The position numbers were made by a program, and so were the translations under genes. From Paucisalibacillus algeriensis (GTDB lineage: Bacteria; Bacillota; Bacilli; Bacillales; Amphibacillaceae), in contig NZ_CBYO010000014.1 in NCBI RefSeq assembly GCF_000577245.1, forward strand, positions 372,001 to 436,000: a stretch of DNA of 64,000 nt, written 5' to 3'. The notes under the pieces are model-generated. The model saw nothing but the letters and a program-made list of their open reading frames with translations, had not been told where the DNA came from and did no database searches. Of this stretch, positions 51,680-61,926 are shown piece by piece. Each line of letters begins with the position of its first letter. Within the stretch, counting starts at the first letter, position 1.

Positions 51680-54316
51680 TTATTTTGCATCGTACCAGCT
51701 TTCTCCATATGAATACTCAGCTTTTAGTGGCACATTAAGCTCGACAGTGTTTTCCATCATAGCTGGAACAATTTCCTTTAATTTCTCAAGCTCTTCTTTT
51801 GGCGCTTCTAAGATAAGTTCATCATGTACCTGGAGAAGCATACGTGCCTGCATCTTTTCTTCTCTAAGCTTTTCCTTTAAATCAATCATAGCTTTCTTAA
51901 TTATATCTGCTGCAGAACCTTGAATTGGCGTATTCATTGCTGTTCTTTCGGCGAAGCTTCTTAAATTGAAATTTCTGCTTGTGATTTCTGGTAAATATCT
52001 TCTACGATTCATTAATGTTGTAACATAACCCTTATGTTTTGCCTCTTGAACGATTTCGTCCATATATACTTTTACCCCTGGATAGCTTTCAAAATAACGT
52101 TCAATAAATTGTTTCGCTTCCTTACGAGTAATACCAAGGTTTTGTGAGAGCCCAAAATCACTGATACCATACACAATACCAAAGTTAACAGCTTTTGCTT
52201 GTCTTCTCATATTTGATGTAACTTCATCCTTTTTTACATGGAAAACATCCATTGCTGTCTGAGTATGGATATCTTGCCCACTATTAAAGGCAGCAATTAA
52301 CTTCTCATCTTTGGCAATATGAGCTAATACTCTTAATTCAATCTGAGAATAATCTGCTGCAAATAAAATCCAATCCTTTTCAGAAGGTACAAATGCATGT
52401 CTAATTTTACGTCCTTCTTCAATACGAATCGGTATATTTTGCAAGTTGGGTTCAATTGAACTTAATCTACCCGTTTGCGTTAAAGCTTGGTTATATCGAG
52501 TGTGAATTTTGCTAGTTTCCTTATCAACCACTTTTAATAATCCTTCAATATAAGTTGATTGGAGCTTTCCAAGTTGACGATATAACAAGATTTTCGGAAT
52601 TATTTCATGATCATGTTCTAGCTGTTCCAATACATCTGCAGCTGTTGAATAACCTGTTTTCGTTTTCTTGATGGTTCGAAGCCCAAGTTTTTCAAATAGA
52701 ATAGGACCTAATTGTTTAGGCGAGTTTATGTTGAATTCTTCCCCCGCTAGTTTATAGATCTCCTTCTCTATTTCCTCGAGACGTCGTTTTAATTCTGTTC
52801 TCATTTCTTCTAATCGGGGAACATCGACTAGGACACCAGTATGCTCCATTTCCGCTAGGATTAATGCTAATGGCATTTCAAGTTCCTTCAATAATGTATA
52901 AAGTTCATGTTCACGAAGTTCTTCTTCCATTCTTTCTTGAAGCATATGGAGTGTATTAACTTTCCGAACCATATGATCCGCAAGTATTTCTTGCCCGGGT
53001 ACTTTCATTTTTGCTCCCTTACCATATACTTCTTCATCATATAGGACTGACTTTAAACCCATTCTGTGAGCAATTGCTGGAATATCATGATTATTTTCAG
53101 AAGGATCTAGCAAATAAGAGGCTAGTAGCACATCGAAAGTCATACCCTGTAGATGAATTCCTTTTTTTAATAGAGCAACTAGAGATTGTTTTGCATCGAA
53201 AACAACTTTTTTACTCTTTGAATCCTCTGCCCACTTTTTAAACGCATCTGATTTTAATGCTACTTCAGTTGGAATAAAATATGCTTTTTCCCGGTTAGCA
53301 ACACCGATACCTTCAATTGGAGCTGTATGATAACTATCAGAAAGCATTTCTATAATCAATGCTTCATCACCTGTAAACATCTCCGGGCTAACATCGTCCA
53401 CTATTTCAAAGTTTATCTCTTCCAGTTCTTCTTGCGTTTCTACAACTACTTCTTCTGCACCGATACGATTTAATAAAGATTGGAAACCCAAGTCCTTAAA
53501 GAGAGTTGAAACATCCTGACTAGAGTAGCCTTCATATGACAGGTTATCTATTGATACTTCAATTGGTGATGCACAGTTAATCGTTGCAAGCTCTTTACTC
53601 ATATATGCATCATCTTTATGATTGATTAAGTTTTCTTTTAACTTTTTACCACTAACCTCTTCTAGATGGTCGTATAGGTTATCTAATGTTTTATATTGTT
53701 TTAATAACTTAGTTGCAGTTTTTTGTCCAACACCTGGAACCCCGGGGATATTGTCTGAGGTGTCTCCCATTAGCGCCTTCAATTCAATAATCTGTTCAGG
53801 TGTGACCTCCATCTTTTCAAACAAATACTCAGGTGTATATGCTTCTACTTCTGAGATTCCTTTTTTGGTTACATTTACAGTTACATCATTAGAAACTAAT
53901 TGCAACATATCTTTGTCTCCAGAAATAACGGTAACCTCAAATTCCTTTTCTTTGCCCTGCTTAGACAATGTACCAATAATATCGTCTGCTTCATAATTCT
54001 CTAGCTCATAATGACGTATATTAAAGGCGTCAAGTAATTCCCTAACTAATGGAAATTGCTCTGATAATTCAGGTGGTGTTTTTTGTCGGCCACCCTTATA
54101 TTCTTTGAAAGTACTATGTCTAAAGGTTGTCTTTCCTGCATCAAAGGCCACCAACAAATGTGTTGGCTTTTGTTCCTCTAATATTCTAAGTAACATCGTT
54201 GTAAATCCATAGACTGCATTGGTATAGACACCCTTATCATTGTTTAACAAAGGAAGTGCAAAAAAGGCTCTATAAGTAATGCTATTTCCGTCTATCAATA
54301 CTAATTTATTCGTCAT
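51680..54316 (-). CDS. polA: DNA polymerase I
   Basis: Pol I fills gaps and removes RNA primers. The 878 residues match Bacillaceae PolA. Domains in order are the 5' nuclease (1-290: VAFDAGKTTFRH, NYEADDIIGTLSKQ, GDTSDNIPGVPGVG), a 3'-5' exonuclease-like domain that has lost the usual metal-binding acidic set (as in Geobacillus Pol I), and the polymerase domain with motif A FAADYSQIELRVLAHI, motif B RRQAKAVNFGIVYG and motif C LLQVHDELILEAP. It is the first gene of polA-mutM-coaE. Confidence 0.97.
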   Translation of the reverse strand: MTNKLVLIDGNSITYRAFFALPLLNNDKGVYTNAVYGFTTMLLRILEEQKPTHLLVAFDAGKTTFRHSTFKEYKGGRQKTPPELSEQFPLVRELLDAFNIRHYELENYEADDIIGTLSKQGKEKEFEVTVISGDKDMLQLVSNDVTVNVTKKGISEVEAYTPEYLFEKMEVTPEQIIELKALMGDTSDNIPGVPGVGQKTATKLLKQYKTLDNLYDHLEEVSGKKLKENLINHKDDAYMSKELATINCASPIEVSIDNLSYEGYSSQDVSTLFKDLGFQSLLNRIGAEEVVVETQEELEEINFEIVDDVSPEMFTGDEALIIEMLSDSYHTAPIEGIGVANREKAYFIPTEVALKSDAFKKWAEDSKSKKVVFDAKQSLVALLKKGIHLQGMTFDVLLASYLLDPSENNHDIPAIAHRMGLKSVLYDEEVYGKGAKMKVPGQEILADHMVRKVNTLHMLQERMEEELREHELYTLLKELEMPLALILAEMEHTGVLVDVPRLEEMRTELKRRLEEIEKEIYKLAGEEFNINSPKQLGPILFEKLGLRTIKKTKTGYSTAADVLEQLEHDHEIIPKILLYRQLGKLQSTYIEGLLKVVDKETSKIHTRYNQALTQTGRLSSIEPNLQNIPIRIEEGRKIRHAFVPSEKDWILFAADYSQIELRVLAHIAKDEKLIAAFNSGQDIHTQTAMDVFHVKKDEVTSNMRRQAKAVNFGIVYGISDFGLSQNLGITRKEAKQFIERYFESYPGVKVYMDEIVQEAKHKGYVTTLMNRRRYLPEITSRNFNLRSFAERTAMNTPIQGSAADIIKKAMIDLKEKLREEKMQARMLLQVHDELILEAPKEELEKLKEIVPAMMENTVELNVPLKAEYSYGESWYDAK

Positions 54317-54433
54317 GTCTAAATTCCTCCTTACCGCCTCACGCTTTTAGTCTATTTTACCATTTAAACAACCTGTCGTAAAAATATTGACTGTTGATTG
54401 TTGTATGCTAGGTTATAAGCTTAATTAGTAGTC

Positions 54434-54571
54434 GATAGAAACTATGCGGTATTTGAGAATTTTGTTACAGCAACGTACCCGCTACGGAAAGCATAGTATT
54501 CCGGAGCGGTATCCTAGCACTCCATCCGTAAGAAAAAGATATTAGTCAATAGTTACCGCACAGTTTCTATC
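54434..54571. repeat. Nested inverted-repeat element upstream of polA
   Basis: The outer arms GATAGAAACTATGCGGTA and TACCGCACAGTTTCTATC pair with one mismatch over 18 bases. Inside, TACCCGCTACGGAA (54476-54489) and TTCCGGAGCGGTA (54499-54511) form a second, imperfect hairpin. It is the main content of the 359-base gap between phoR and polA. No gene or promoter is evident in it, and it looks like a dispersed repeat. Confidence 0.65.
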
Positions 54572-54601
54572 AATTATAAACAAAGTTTTACCCAAAAATA
54601 G

Positions 54602-54660
54602 AAAAATCCGAACTAATACAAATTCTAATAGAAGAATTTTGTATCGTAATTCGGATTTTT
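54602..54660 (-). terminator. Terminator of phoPR
   Basis: AAAAATCCGAA and TTCGGATTTTT pair over 11 bases, with inner ACAAAATTC/GAATTTGT pairing, just after the phoR stop on the minus strand. Confidence 0.88.
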
Positions 54661-54675
54661 CTTTAACTAAGCCTT

Positions 54676-56040
54676 TTAATCTTTTGGAAAATAAATATGA
54701 AATTCGGTTCCAACATTAACTTCACTTTCAATATCTATTCTTCCTTTATGAAGTTCTACAATATGTTTCACAATAGCAAGCCCTAAACCAGTCCCACCAG
54801 TATTTCGACTTCTTGCCTTGTCCACGCGATAAAATCGTTCAAACACTCTGGATAATGCATCTTTTGGAATTCCAATACCAGTATCTTTCACCATAATATG
54901 AATAAAATCTTCCTGCTCTTCTGAAAATAGTGTTATCTCTCCACCTTTAGGCGTGTAATTGATAGCATTTTCTAGTAGGTTAATGAGGACTTGTTTGACA
55001 CCAGATAAGTCCGCACTAAACTTTAAGGTACTCCCACTTTGTACATTTAATGTAATTTCTTTTCGTTCAGAATATTGACTAAGAACAGGAATAACTTCCT
55101 TAATGACTTCAGACAAATCAACAGTAGAAAGTTGTATTCTCGAATCGTCCTTCTCTAACTTTGATAATGTAAGCAAATCTTGAATTAAGGTTTGCAGACG
55201 TTTGCTTTCTTCATTAATAATTCCTAGGAAATGCCGCGCTGTATCCTTATCATTAAGATCCTCATCAAGTAATGTTTCGGAGAATCCCCGAATAGACGTA
55301 ATAGGTGTTTTTAACTCATGGGAAACATTTGCAACAAAGTCTTTTCGCATCGTTTCCAATTTCTTTAATTCCGTTATATCATATAAAACTAATACAGCAC
55401 CTTTTAACATATTACGTTCATCAAATATCGGAGCTCCTACAATTTCAAAATATTGCTTTAAACCATTTTCGACCATAATGGATTCTTTAACATTTTTTTC
55501 ATATAAAAATGTATGTTGAATCGTTTTATGCAATATTTCATTATCTAATACATCATAATACAAATAACCGATATAATCCTTATCTGTATTGCCAAAAATG
55601 GAAAGGAAGTTTTTATTTACCAGGTGTATATATCCTTTTTCATCGATTAATATTAATCCACTTTGAATATTTTCTATAACCGTTGTTAATTGTTCCGCCT
55701 GGATTTTTTCATTAATGGATAATTCACTTAAACTACGAGCAAGCTTATTAATTTTCATCAGTAACGAGGCCATACTTCCAGAAACAGGATGATGCATTCT
55801 AGCACGAAAATTCCCTTTTACTAATTCATCTAATGTATCGGTAGCCTTCTTAATTGGCTTCACATACTTATCAAATACATAATGAAGCATCATCATGAGG
55901 ATAATGAATTCTGTTAACAACACGATAATTAAAACAATTATATTATCGGTAAATTGACTAAATACAGCTCCTGTTAGAATGATGATAAACAATATAATTA
56001 ATGCATATCGCATAATTAGTTTTGATGAAAAGAAACTCAC
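54676..56040 (-). CDS. phoR: Phosphate sensor histidine kinase PhoR (short form)
   Basis: PhoR phosphorylates PhoP under phosphate limitation. The 454 residues are about 125 shorter than B. subtilis PhoR. Two helices (about 8-29 and 31-54) are joined by only a few residues, so the outer sensor domain is absent. HAMP, PAS (about 115-215) and kinase domains are intact, with His241 in ANVSHELKTPITS, N box NLLENAINYT, DTGIGI and GTGLGLAI. The start is a GTG with GGAGG upstream that overlaps the phoP stop by four bases. Confidence 0.92.
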   Translation of the reverse strand: MSFFSSKLIMRYALIILFIIILTGAVFSQFTDNIIVLIIVLLTEFIILMMMLHYVFDKYVKPIKKATDTLDELVKGNFRARMHHPVSGSMASLLMKINKLARSLSELSINEKIQAEQLTTVIENIQSGLILIDEKGYIHLVNKNFLSIFGNTDKDYIGYLYYDVLDNEILHKTIQHTFLYEKNVKESIMVENGLKQYFEIVGAPIFDERNMLKGAVLVLYDITELKKLETMRKDFVANVSHELKTPITSIRGFSETLLDEDLNDKDTARHFLGIINEESKRLQTLIQDLLTLSKLEKDDSRIQLSTVDLSEVIKEVIPVLSQYSERKEITLNVQSGSTLKFSADLSGVKQVLINLLENAINYTPKGGEITLFSEEQEDFIHIMVKDTGIGIPKDALSRVFERFYRVDKARSRNTGGTGLGLAIVKHIVELHKGRIDIESEVNVGTEFHIYFPKD

Positions 56041-56729
56041 ATTGGGTCCTCCATTTTATAACCAAGTCCACGGACGGTCTTAATATAAATTGGCTTTTTG
56101 GTATTTGGTTCAATTTTTTCCCGTAGATGGCTAACATGTACATCCACTATTCTAGTATCACCTACAAAATCATAATCCCAAACTGCGCTTAATAATTGAT
56201 CCCTTGATAATACTTTATCCTTATGTGTGGCAAGGTAATACAACAATTCAAATTCCTTACGAGTAAATGTGAGTACATCACCATTCTTCTCTGCTTCATA
56301 TCGTTCTGGAAAAATCGTGATATCACCTACTTTTAGTTGTTTAGTCTTGCTAGTTCCTGTCGTATTCGTTCTTCTCAAAATTGCCTTGATTCTTGCTATT
56401 ACTTCTTTAGGGCTAAACGGCTTGGTTAAATAGTCGTCTGCCCCTATTTCTAGTCCCAATACCTTATCAAACTCTTCATCTCTCGCTGTAAGCATCAGAA
56501 CTGGTGTATCAATTTGATTTCTTCTTAGATGCTTACAAACTTCAATTCCATCCATTTCAGGGAGCATTAAGTCAAGAATAATAAAATCATAGCTATTGCT
56601 ATCCGTTTTTCGGATAGCCTCTAAACCGTCATAAGCAACATCTGTTGTAAAGGCTGCTTTTTCTAGGTTGTATTTTAGTAATGTTACAATAGACTGTTCA
56701 TCATCTACAATTAGTACTTTTTCATTCAT
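56037..56729 (-). CDS. phoP: Phosphate response regulator PhoP
   Basis: PhoP is the OmpR-class regulator of the phosphate-starvation response. The 230 residues have a receiver domain with Asp53 in FIILDLMLPEMDG, Thr in LTARDEEFD and Lys in YLTKPFSPKE, and a winged-helix domain ending VDVHVSHLREKIEPN and KTVRGLGYKME. It overlaps phoR by four bases. The gene lies between mdh and phoR, as in B. subtilis. No clear PhoP box was found upstream. Confidence 0.94.
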   Translation of the reverse strand: MNEKVLIVDDEQSIVTLLKYNLEKAAFTTDVAYDGLEAIRKTDSNSYDFIILDLMLPEMDGIEVCKHLRRNQIDTPVLMLTARDEEFDKVLGLEIGADDYLTKPFSPKEVIARIKAILRRTNTTGTSKTKQLKVGDITIFPERYEAEKNGDVLTFTRKEFELLYYLATHKDKVLSRDQLLSAVWDYDFVGDTRIVDVHVSHLREKIEPNTKKPIYIKTVRGLGYKMEDPM

Positions 56730-57035
56730 ACTATCATTTCCCCATTTCTATTATGCTACGAACTAAACTATCTATCTTCATCTTACAATGAAACCAGAGT
56801 AAAGAAAATGATAGAAAGCTATTGTAAATAAATTTTTACATTGAATAGGGGGATTATCTAACTTTAGTCCCGAATCCATTTATATTATCTTAGATTGGAT
56901 TCAGGATGTTAAGTGTCTTACTCCTTTTATCAGAAATTAATTCTATTTATAACTTAACTATTTTTATCCAATTAAACTCAGATATCCATCCAAAATGATG
57001 ATTAGATGTCCTCTTAGGCTCTGGTATGCGGGTAA
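56730..57035. other. Gap between mdh and phoP
   Basis: About 300 AT-rich bases with no coding sequence. The phoP promoter must lie in the part nearest 56730, but no unambiguous -35/-10 pair or PhoP direct repeats could be picked by eye. Confidence 0.6.
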
Positions 57036-57040
57036 AACAA

Positions 57041-57075
57041 AAAGCTTCACCCCACTTTACTAGTGGAATGAAGCC
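57041..57075 (-). terminator. Terminator of citZ-icd-mdh
   Basis: GGCTTCATTCCACT and AGTGGGGTGAAGCT form a stem with G-T pairs around AGTAA, followed by TTTTTG on the minus strand. Confidence 0.85.
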
Positions 57076-57080
57076 TGTGT

Positions 57081-58019
57081 TTATTTCAATACATCTAAAA
57101 CTTTCTTAACAGACGAAGCAGATTGATCAAGTGCTGCTTTTTCATCCATTGTTAATTCTAATTCAATTATCTCCTCAATACCGTTACCACCCAAGATTGT
57201 TGGCACGCCAAGGTAGATATCGTTATACCCATATTCACCTTCAAGATAAGCAATAGAAGGTAATACCCTCCGCTGATCTTTAAGAATTGCTTCAGCCATC
57301 ACAACTAGTGAGGCAGCAGGTGCATAATAGGCACTTCCATTCCCTAATAAGTTAACGATTTCTCCTCCGCCAGTACGTGTTCTGGCAACAATTTCATCGA
57401 GACGTTCTTTAGACATTAACTTTTCTAAAGGAATACCACCTGCATAAGAGTAGCGAATTAATGGAACCATGTCATCACCATGTCCCCCTAAAACGAATCC
57501 AGTAATGTCTTTCACGGATATATTCAACTCTTGTGCAATAAAAGTACGGAAACGAGCGGTGTCTAAAACCCCTGATTGACCGATAACACGTTCTTTCGGA
57601 AATCCAGATTCTTTAAAGACAGTATAAGTCATAGCATCAACAGGATTTGTTAATACAACAATTACTGCTTCTGGAGAGTACTTTACAACTTCTTGTGTTA
57701 CAGACTTCATGATTTTAGCGTTTGTATTCACTAAGTCATCCCGGCTCATTCCAGGCTTTCTAGCGATACCAGCAGTAATGATTACTAAATCAGAATCTCT
57801 TGTATCTTCATAGTTGGCTGTACCAATAATAGTAGCATCAAATCCTTGAACTGGACTTGCTTCTAACATATCAAGTGCTTTTCCTTTAGTTGGATTTTCC
57901 ATAGTTGGAATATCCACTAAAATGACATCCCCAAGCTCTTTTTGAGCTAGCATTAATGCTGTTGTTGCTCCTGTAAAGCCAGATCCGATGACTGATATCT
58001 TTTTGCGCTTGTTTCTCAT
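57081..58019 (-). CDS. mdh: Malate dehydrogenase
   Basis: NAD-dependent malate to oxaloacetate step of the TCA cycle. The 312 residues are of the LDH-like MDH type found in Bacillus. The cofactor motif is [12 protein letters not shown], with Asp in [26 protein letters not shown] supplies the mobile loop with its two arginines, and [11 protein letters not shown] and the catalytic His in [12 protein letters not shown] follow. AGGAGG precedes the ATG. It is the last gene of citZ-icd-mdh, 18 bases after icd. Confidence 0.97.
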   Translation of the reverse strand: MRNKRKKISVIGSGFTGATTALMLAQKELGDVILVDIPTMENPTKGKALDMLEASPVQGFDATIIGTANYEDTRDSDLVIITAGIARKPGMSRDDLVNTNAKIMKSVTQEVVKYSPEAVIVVLTNPVDAMTYTVFKESGFPKERVIGQSGVLDTARFRTFIAQELNISVKDITGFVLGGHGDDMVPLIRYSYAGGIPLEKLMSKERLDEIVARTRTGGGEIVNLLGNGSAYYAPAASLVVMAEAILKDQRRVLPSIAYLEGEYGYNDIYLGVPTILGGNGIEEIIELELTMDEKAALDQSASSVKKVLDVLK

Positions 58020-58037
58020 TGGTTTCCTCCTTATGGA

Positions 58038-59309
58038 TTAGTCCATGTTCTTAATTAATTCATCAGCAAACTCGGAACATTTAACTTCTGTTGCACCATC
58101 CATTAGACGTGCGAAGTCATATGTAACTACTTTAGAAGCGATAGTTTTATCCATTGCTTTCGTAATCAAATCACCAGCTTCTCTCCATCCCAGGTGTTCA
58201 AGCATTAGCACACCAGAGAGAATTACAGAAGAAGGGTTTACCTTATCTAAGCCAGCATATTTAGGTGCTGTACCATGAGTAGCTTCAAAAATAGCATGAC
58301 CAGTATTGTAGTTAATATTAGCTCCTGGAGCGATTCCAATTCCACCTACTTGTGCAGCAAGAGCATCAGAGATGTAATCTCCGTTTAAGTTCATTGTTGC
58401 TACTACATCGAATTCATTTGGACGAGTAAGAATTTGTTGTAAGAAGATATCAGCAATTGCATCTTTTACGATGATTTTTCCTGCAGCAACTGCTTCATCT
58501 TGTGCTTTATTAGCTGCGTCTTTGCCTTCTGTTTCAGCAATACGATCATATTGTGCCCAAGTGAATACTTTATCACCAAATTCTTCTTCGGCAACTTCAT
58601 AACCCCAACCTTTAAATGCACCTTCCGTAAACTTCATGATGTTTCCTTTATGAACTAATGTAACACTTTTGCGTCCTTCATTTAGCGCATATTCAATTGC
58701 AGCGCGTACAAGACGCTTAGTTCCTTCTTCTGATACAGGTTTAATACCAATACCAGAAGTTTCAGGGAATCGGATTTTATGTACGCCCATTTCATTTTTA
58801 AGGAATTCGATAACTTTCTTCACATCGTCAGAACCCTTTTGCCATTCAATGCCAGCATAGATATCTTCTGTATTTTCACGGAAAATAACCATATCTACAT
58901 CTTCCGGACGTTTAACTGGAGAAGGAACTCCTTCAAAGTAACGTACCGGACGTAGGCATGTAAATAGGTCTAGCTCTTGACGTAATGCTACGTTTAAAGA
59001 ACGGATTCCTCCACCAATTGGTGTTGTAAGTGGCCCTTTGATTGCAATTTTATATTCATCAATCTTATCTAGTGTATCTTGTGGTAACCATTCACCAGTT
59101 TTATCAAAAGCTTTTTGGCCAGCATAAACTTCTAACCATTCGATCTTCTTTGTTCCGTTATATGCTTTTTCAACTGCTGCTTCTAATACACGACTTGCAG
59201 CTGCCCAAATATCTGGTCCAGTTCCATCTCCCTCAATAAATGGAATAACCGGGTTATTTGGAACGTTCAATTTACCATTTTCTACTACTATTTTTTCACC
59301 TTGTGACAT
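58038..59309 (-). CDS. icd: Isocitrate dehydrogenase (NADP+)
   Basis: Oxidises isocitrate to 2-oxoglutarate. The 423 residues match B. subtilis Icd (423). The substrate loop [17 protein letters not shown], the serine-containing SLNVALRQ region that regulates the enterobacterial enzyme, and the metal-binding [17 protein letters not shown] are visible. [17 protein letters not shown] carries the NADP pocket. AGGAGG precedes the ATG. It is the middle gene of the operon, 78 bases after citZ, the gap containing a small GCCGG hairpin (AGCCGG/CCGGCT). Confidence 0.97.
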   Translation of the reverse strand: MSQGEKIVVENGKLNVPNNPVIPFIEGDGTGPDIWAAASRVLEAAVEKAYNGTKKIEWLEVYAGQKAFDKTGEWLPQDTLDKIDEYKIAIKGPLTTPIGGGIRSLNVALRQELDLFTCLRPVRYFEGVPSPVKRPEDVDMVIFRENTEDIYAGIEWQKGSDDVKKVIEFLKNEMGVHKIRFPETSGIGIKPVSEEGTKRLVRAAIEYALNEGRKSVTLVHKGNIMKFTEGAFKGWGYEVAEEEFGDKVFTWAQYDRIAETEGKDAANKAQDEAVAAGKIIVKDAIADIFLQQILTRPNEFDVVATMNLNGDYISDALAAQVGGIGIAPGANINYNTGHAIFEATHGTAPKYAGLDKVNPSSVILSGVLMLEHLGWREAGDLITKAMDKTIASKVVTYDFARLMDGATEVKCSEFADELIKNMD

Positions 59310-59387
59310 AAATAATTCCTCCTAGACTAGTAAGCTTATCGTAATAATAGCCGGAAGACCGGCTATTAGAACTAACATGATTAATGT

Positions 59388-60503
59388 TTAACGATTTTCT
59401 AATGGTACATATTCTTGTGTGTTTGGACCAACATATTCCGCACGAGGACGAATAAGACGGTTATTAGAATACTGCTCAAGAATATGAGCAATCCAGCCAG
59501 ATACACGACTCATAGCGAAAATTGGTGTGAATAAATCATGATCAATTCCAATACTATGGTATACAGATGCAGAATAGAAATCTACGTTTGCAGGTAGACC
59601 CTTTTCCTGCTTAATGTATTCCTCAATTTTAACAGACATATTATACCATTTTTCTTGGCCAGTAAGTGCTGTTAATTCTTTGGACATCTTTTGAAGATGT
59701 TTAGCTCTAGGATCACCACTTCTGTATACACGGTGGCCCATGCCCATAATTTTTTCTTTGTTTGCTAGTTTTTCCTTAACATATGGAAGTGCATTTTCTT
59801 CTGTGCCAATTTCAGTAAGCATTTTCATCACGCGCTCGTTAGCACCACCATGAAGTGGCCCTTTAAGTGCGCCAATTGCTGCAGTAATACCAGAATACAT
59901 GTCTGATAATGTAGCAACACATACTCTTGCAGTAAAAGTAGATGCATTTAATTCATGGTCAGCATGTAAAACTAATGCTTTATCAATTGCTTCTACTTCT
60001 ATCGGACTTGGTTTTTCACCTTTTAACATATATAGAAAGTTTTCTGCATAACTAACATCTTTCAGTGGTTTAACTGGGTCTTTACCTTGTCTAATGCGAG
60101 AAAATGCTGCAACGATAGTAGCAATTTTAGCTTGAATACGAACTGCTTTACGTCTATTCGCCGCTTCCTCCATCACATCTGATTCTTCGTCATATAATCC
60201 TAGTAAAGAAATAGAGGTTCTTAGTGCTGCCATAGGATGAACACTGGTTAAGTCATAAGAACGTAATTGTTCTAATACTGCATCAGGGACTTCCATATTA
60301 TCAACAAGTTCTTTTTTAAAGGCTTCCAATTCAGCTTGGTTTGGTAATTTTAAATTCCATAGCAGAAACACTACTTCTTCAAAACTTGCATTCTCGGCTA
60401 AATCATCAATTCTATATCCTACATACGTTAATTGGTCATCAATGATAGAACTAATTGATGATTGTGTTGCTACAACCCCTTCAAGACCTTTCGTTGCTGT
60501 CAT
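59388..60503 (-). CDS. citZ: Citrate synthase
   Basis: Condenses acetyl-CoA and oxaloacetate. The 371 residues match the Gram-positive hexamer/dimer type. The catalytic residues are in LHADHELNASTFTARV, GALKGPLHGGANE (His), MGMGHRVYRSGDPRA (His) and VDFYSASVYHSIGI (Asp). AAGGAGAGG precedes the ATG. It is the first gene of citZ-icd-mdh, with a SigA promoter and a cre-like site upstream, consistent with the carbon catabolite control known for this operon. Confidence 0.97.
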   Translation of the reverse strand: MTATKGLEGVVATQSSISSIIDDQLTYVGYRIDDLAENASFEEVVFLLWNLKLPNQAELEAFKKELVDNMEVPDAVLEQLRSYDLTSVHPMAALRTSISLLGLYDEESDVMEEAANRRKAVRIQAKIATIVAAFSRIRQGKDPVKPLKDVSYAENFLYMLKGEKPSPIEVEAIDKALVLHADHELNASTFTARVCVATLSDMYSGITAAIGALKGPLHGGANERVMKMLTEIGTEENALPYVKEKLANKEKIMGMGHRVYRSGDPRAKHLQKMSKELTALTGQEKWYNMSVKIEEYIKQEKGLPANVDFYSASVYHSIGIDHDLFTPIFAMSRVSGWIAHILEQYSNNRLIRPRAEYVGPNTQEYVPLENR

Positions 60504-60613
60504 GATAAAACCCTCTCCTTTTTCTATATTGTTCTAACATTAAGCATTGAATAATGTTAAATAATTTCGACAATTCCCTAGTGATTTAATCGGATATCGT
60601 CAACCCCAAACTA

Positions 60614-60657
60614 ATTATAAAGTATTTTTAGGTTAAAGTGAAATGAAACCGTTTAAT
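60614..60657 (-). promoter_or_regulatory. citZ promoter with adjacent cre-like site
   Basis: On the minus strand TTCACT (60637-60642) and TATAAT (60614-60619) are 17 bases apart. TGAAACCGTTTAAT (60644-60657, plus strand) agrees with the CcpA cre consensus at all but the last two positions and abuts the -35. A CcpC dyad could not be assigned. The remaining bases up to the divergent ytvI gene show nothing recognisable. Confidence 0.55.
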
Positions 60658-60817
60658 TAGTATCATGTTTTTATTTTCCAATGAGTACTTGTCTAATAAT
60701 ATTTCTTCTCTTGTTTACATATAGTTTTATAGATAAGGCCATTTTTTCACTTATTATTGAACACTATTCATCTTGTGCGATTGCTTACCTACAATACTTT
60801 TAAATGGGGTTATTATC

Positions 60818-61924
60818 TTGTACAAGCAGTTTATTGAACCGATAGCTAGGGGATTTTTTTTACTTCTAATCTTAACTTTTTTATTCTTTATGACAAAGTT
60901 TACTATTATCTATATTTATCCTTTTATTATTGCTTTTATTGTTGCTGCAATGCTGAATCCTTCCGTTACCTATTTGGAACTGAAATGGAAGATTCCACGT
61001 ACCGTTGCAACTATTGTAGTTATTTCCGTTATTTTTCTGCTATTTTTTGGCATTATCGTTTTCATAATAAATGAAATCATTCAAGGTATGTTCTCACTAC
61101 TAGAAAAACTTCCAGACTACTTACAATCCTTAGTGAAAATAATGGAAACTATTTTAAATGAACAAATCATACCAATCTATCAAAACATTGCTACATTATT
61201 TAAATCCTTGGATCCTTCACAGCAAACTGCCATTCAAGAAAACATGGAAAATTTTCTTGAGAATCTTACAAACACCGGAACTAAGATTATCCAGACTGCT
61301 ATTGGCCAATTACCTGAAATTGTTGGTTTTTTTCCAAATTCCATTACAATTTTCATCTTTATTCTGCTTGCTACATTTATGATGACAAAGGATTGGCATA
61401 ATCTAAGTGAAAAATTACATCATGTGCTTCCGCAAAATATACTAGCCTTTATAAGTGATCTTCATAAGGGCACTAAAAAGGCATTTTCAGGATATATAAG
61501 AGCACAATTCATCTTAATCTTTGTATCAGCTGTACAGATTTATATGGGGTTAGTAATCTTGAAAGTAGATCATGCCTTAACTATTGCAGCAATTGCAGCA
61601 ATTGTTGACCTATTACCGGTTATTGGAACAGGAATTATTTTTGTACCTTGGATACTTTACACCTTTATAACGGGAGATTTTCCATTAACAATTGGATTGA
61701 GTATTCTTTATATGGTAGTTATCATAGTTCGACAAATGATTGAGCCAAAGATACTATCTGCAAGCATTGGAATAAACCCTTTGGTTAGTTTAATCATATT
61801 GTTTGTTACCATTCAACTTTGGGGAATTGCAGGTGTCGTTATTGCACCACTTATTCTAATATCTGTTTATGTATTATTTCAATCTGGTATATTCATCAAG
61901 TTGTTCCATTTTATAAAGGGCTAA
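60818..61924 (+). CDS. ytvI: AI-2E family transporter-like protein YtvI
   Basis: A polytopic membrane protein of the PerM/AI-2E transporter family; YtvI was named as a sporulation-linked protein in B. subtilis but its transport substrate is unknown. The 368 residues (B. subtilis about 371) have about eight helices, with the long amphipathic outer region EKLPDYLQSLVKIMETIL between helices 3 and 4 typical of the family. The start is a TTG (MYKQFIEPIARG) eight bases from TGGGG. It is divergent from citZ. Confidence 0.87.
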   Translation: MYKQFIEPIARGFFLLLILTFLFFMTKFTIIYIYPFIIAFIVAAMLNPSVTYLELKWKIPRTVATIVVISVIFLLFFGIIVFIINEIIQGMFSLLEKLPDYLQSLVKIMETILNEQIIPIYQNIATLFKSLDPSQQTAIQENMENFLENLTNTGTKIIQTAIGQLPEIVGFFPNSITIFIFILLATFMMTKDWHNLSEKLHHVLPQNILAFISDLHKGTKKAFSGYIRAQFILIFVSAVQIYMGLVILKVDHALTIAAIAAIVDLLPVIGTGIIFVPWILYTFITGDFPLTIGLSILYMVVIIVRQMIEPKILSASIGINPLVSLIILFVTIQLWGIAGVVIAPLILISVYVLFQSGIFIKLFHFIKG

Positions 61925-61926
61925 TA

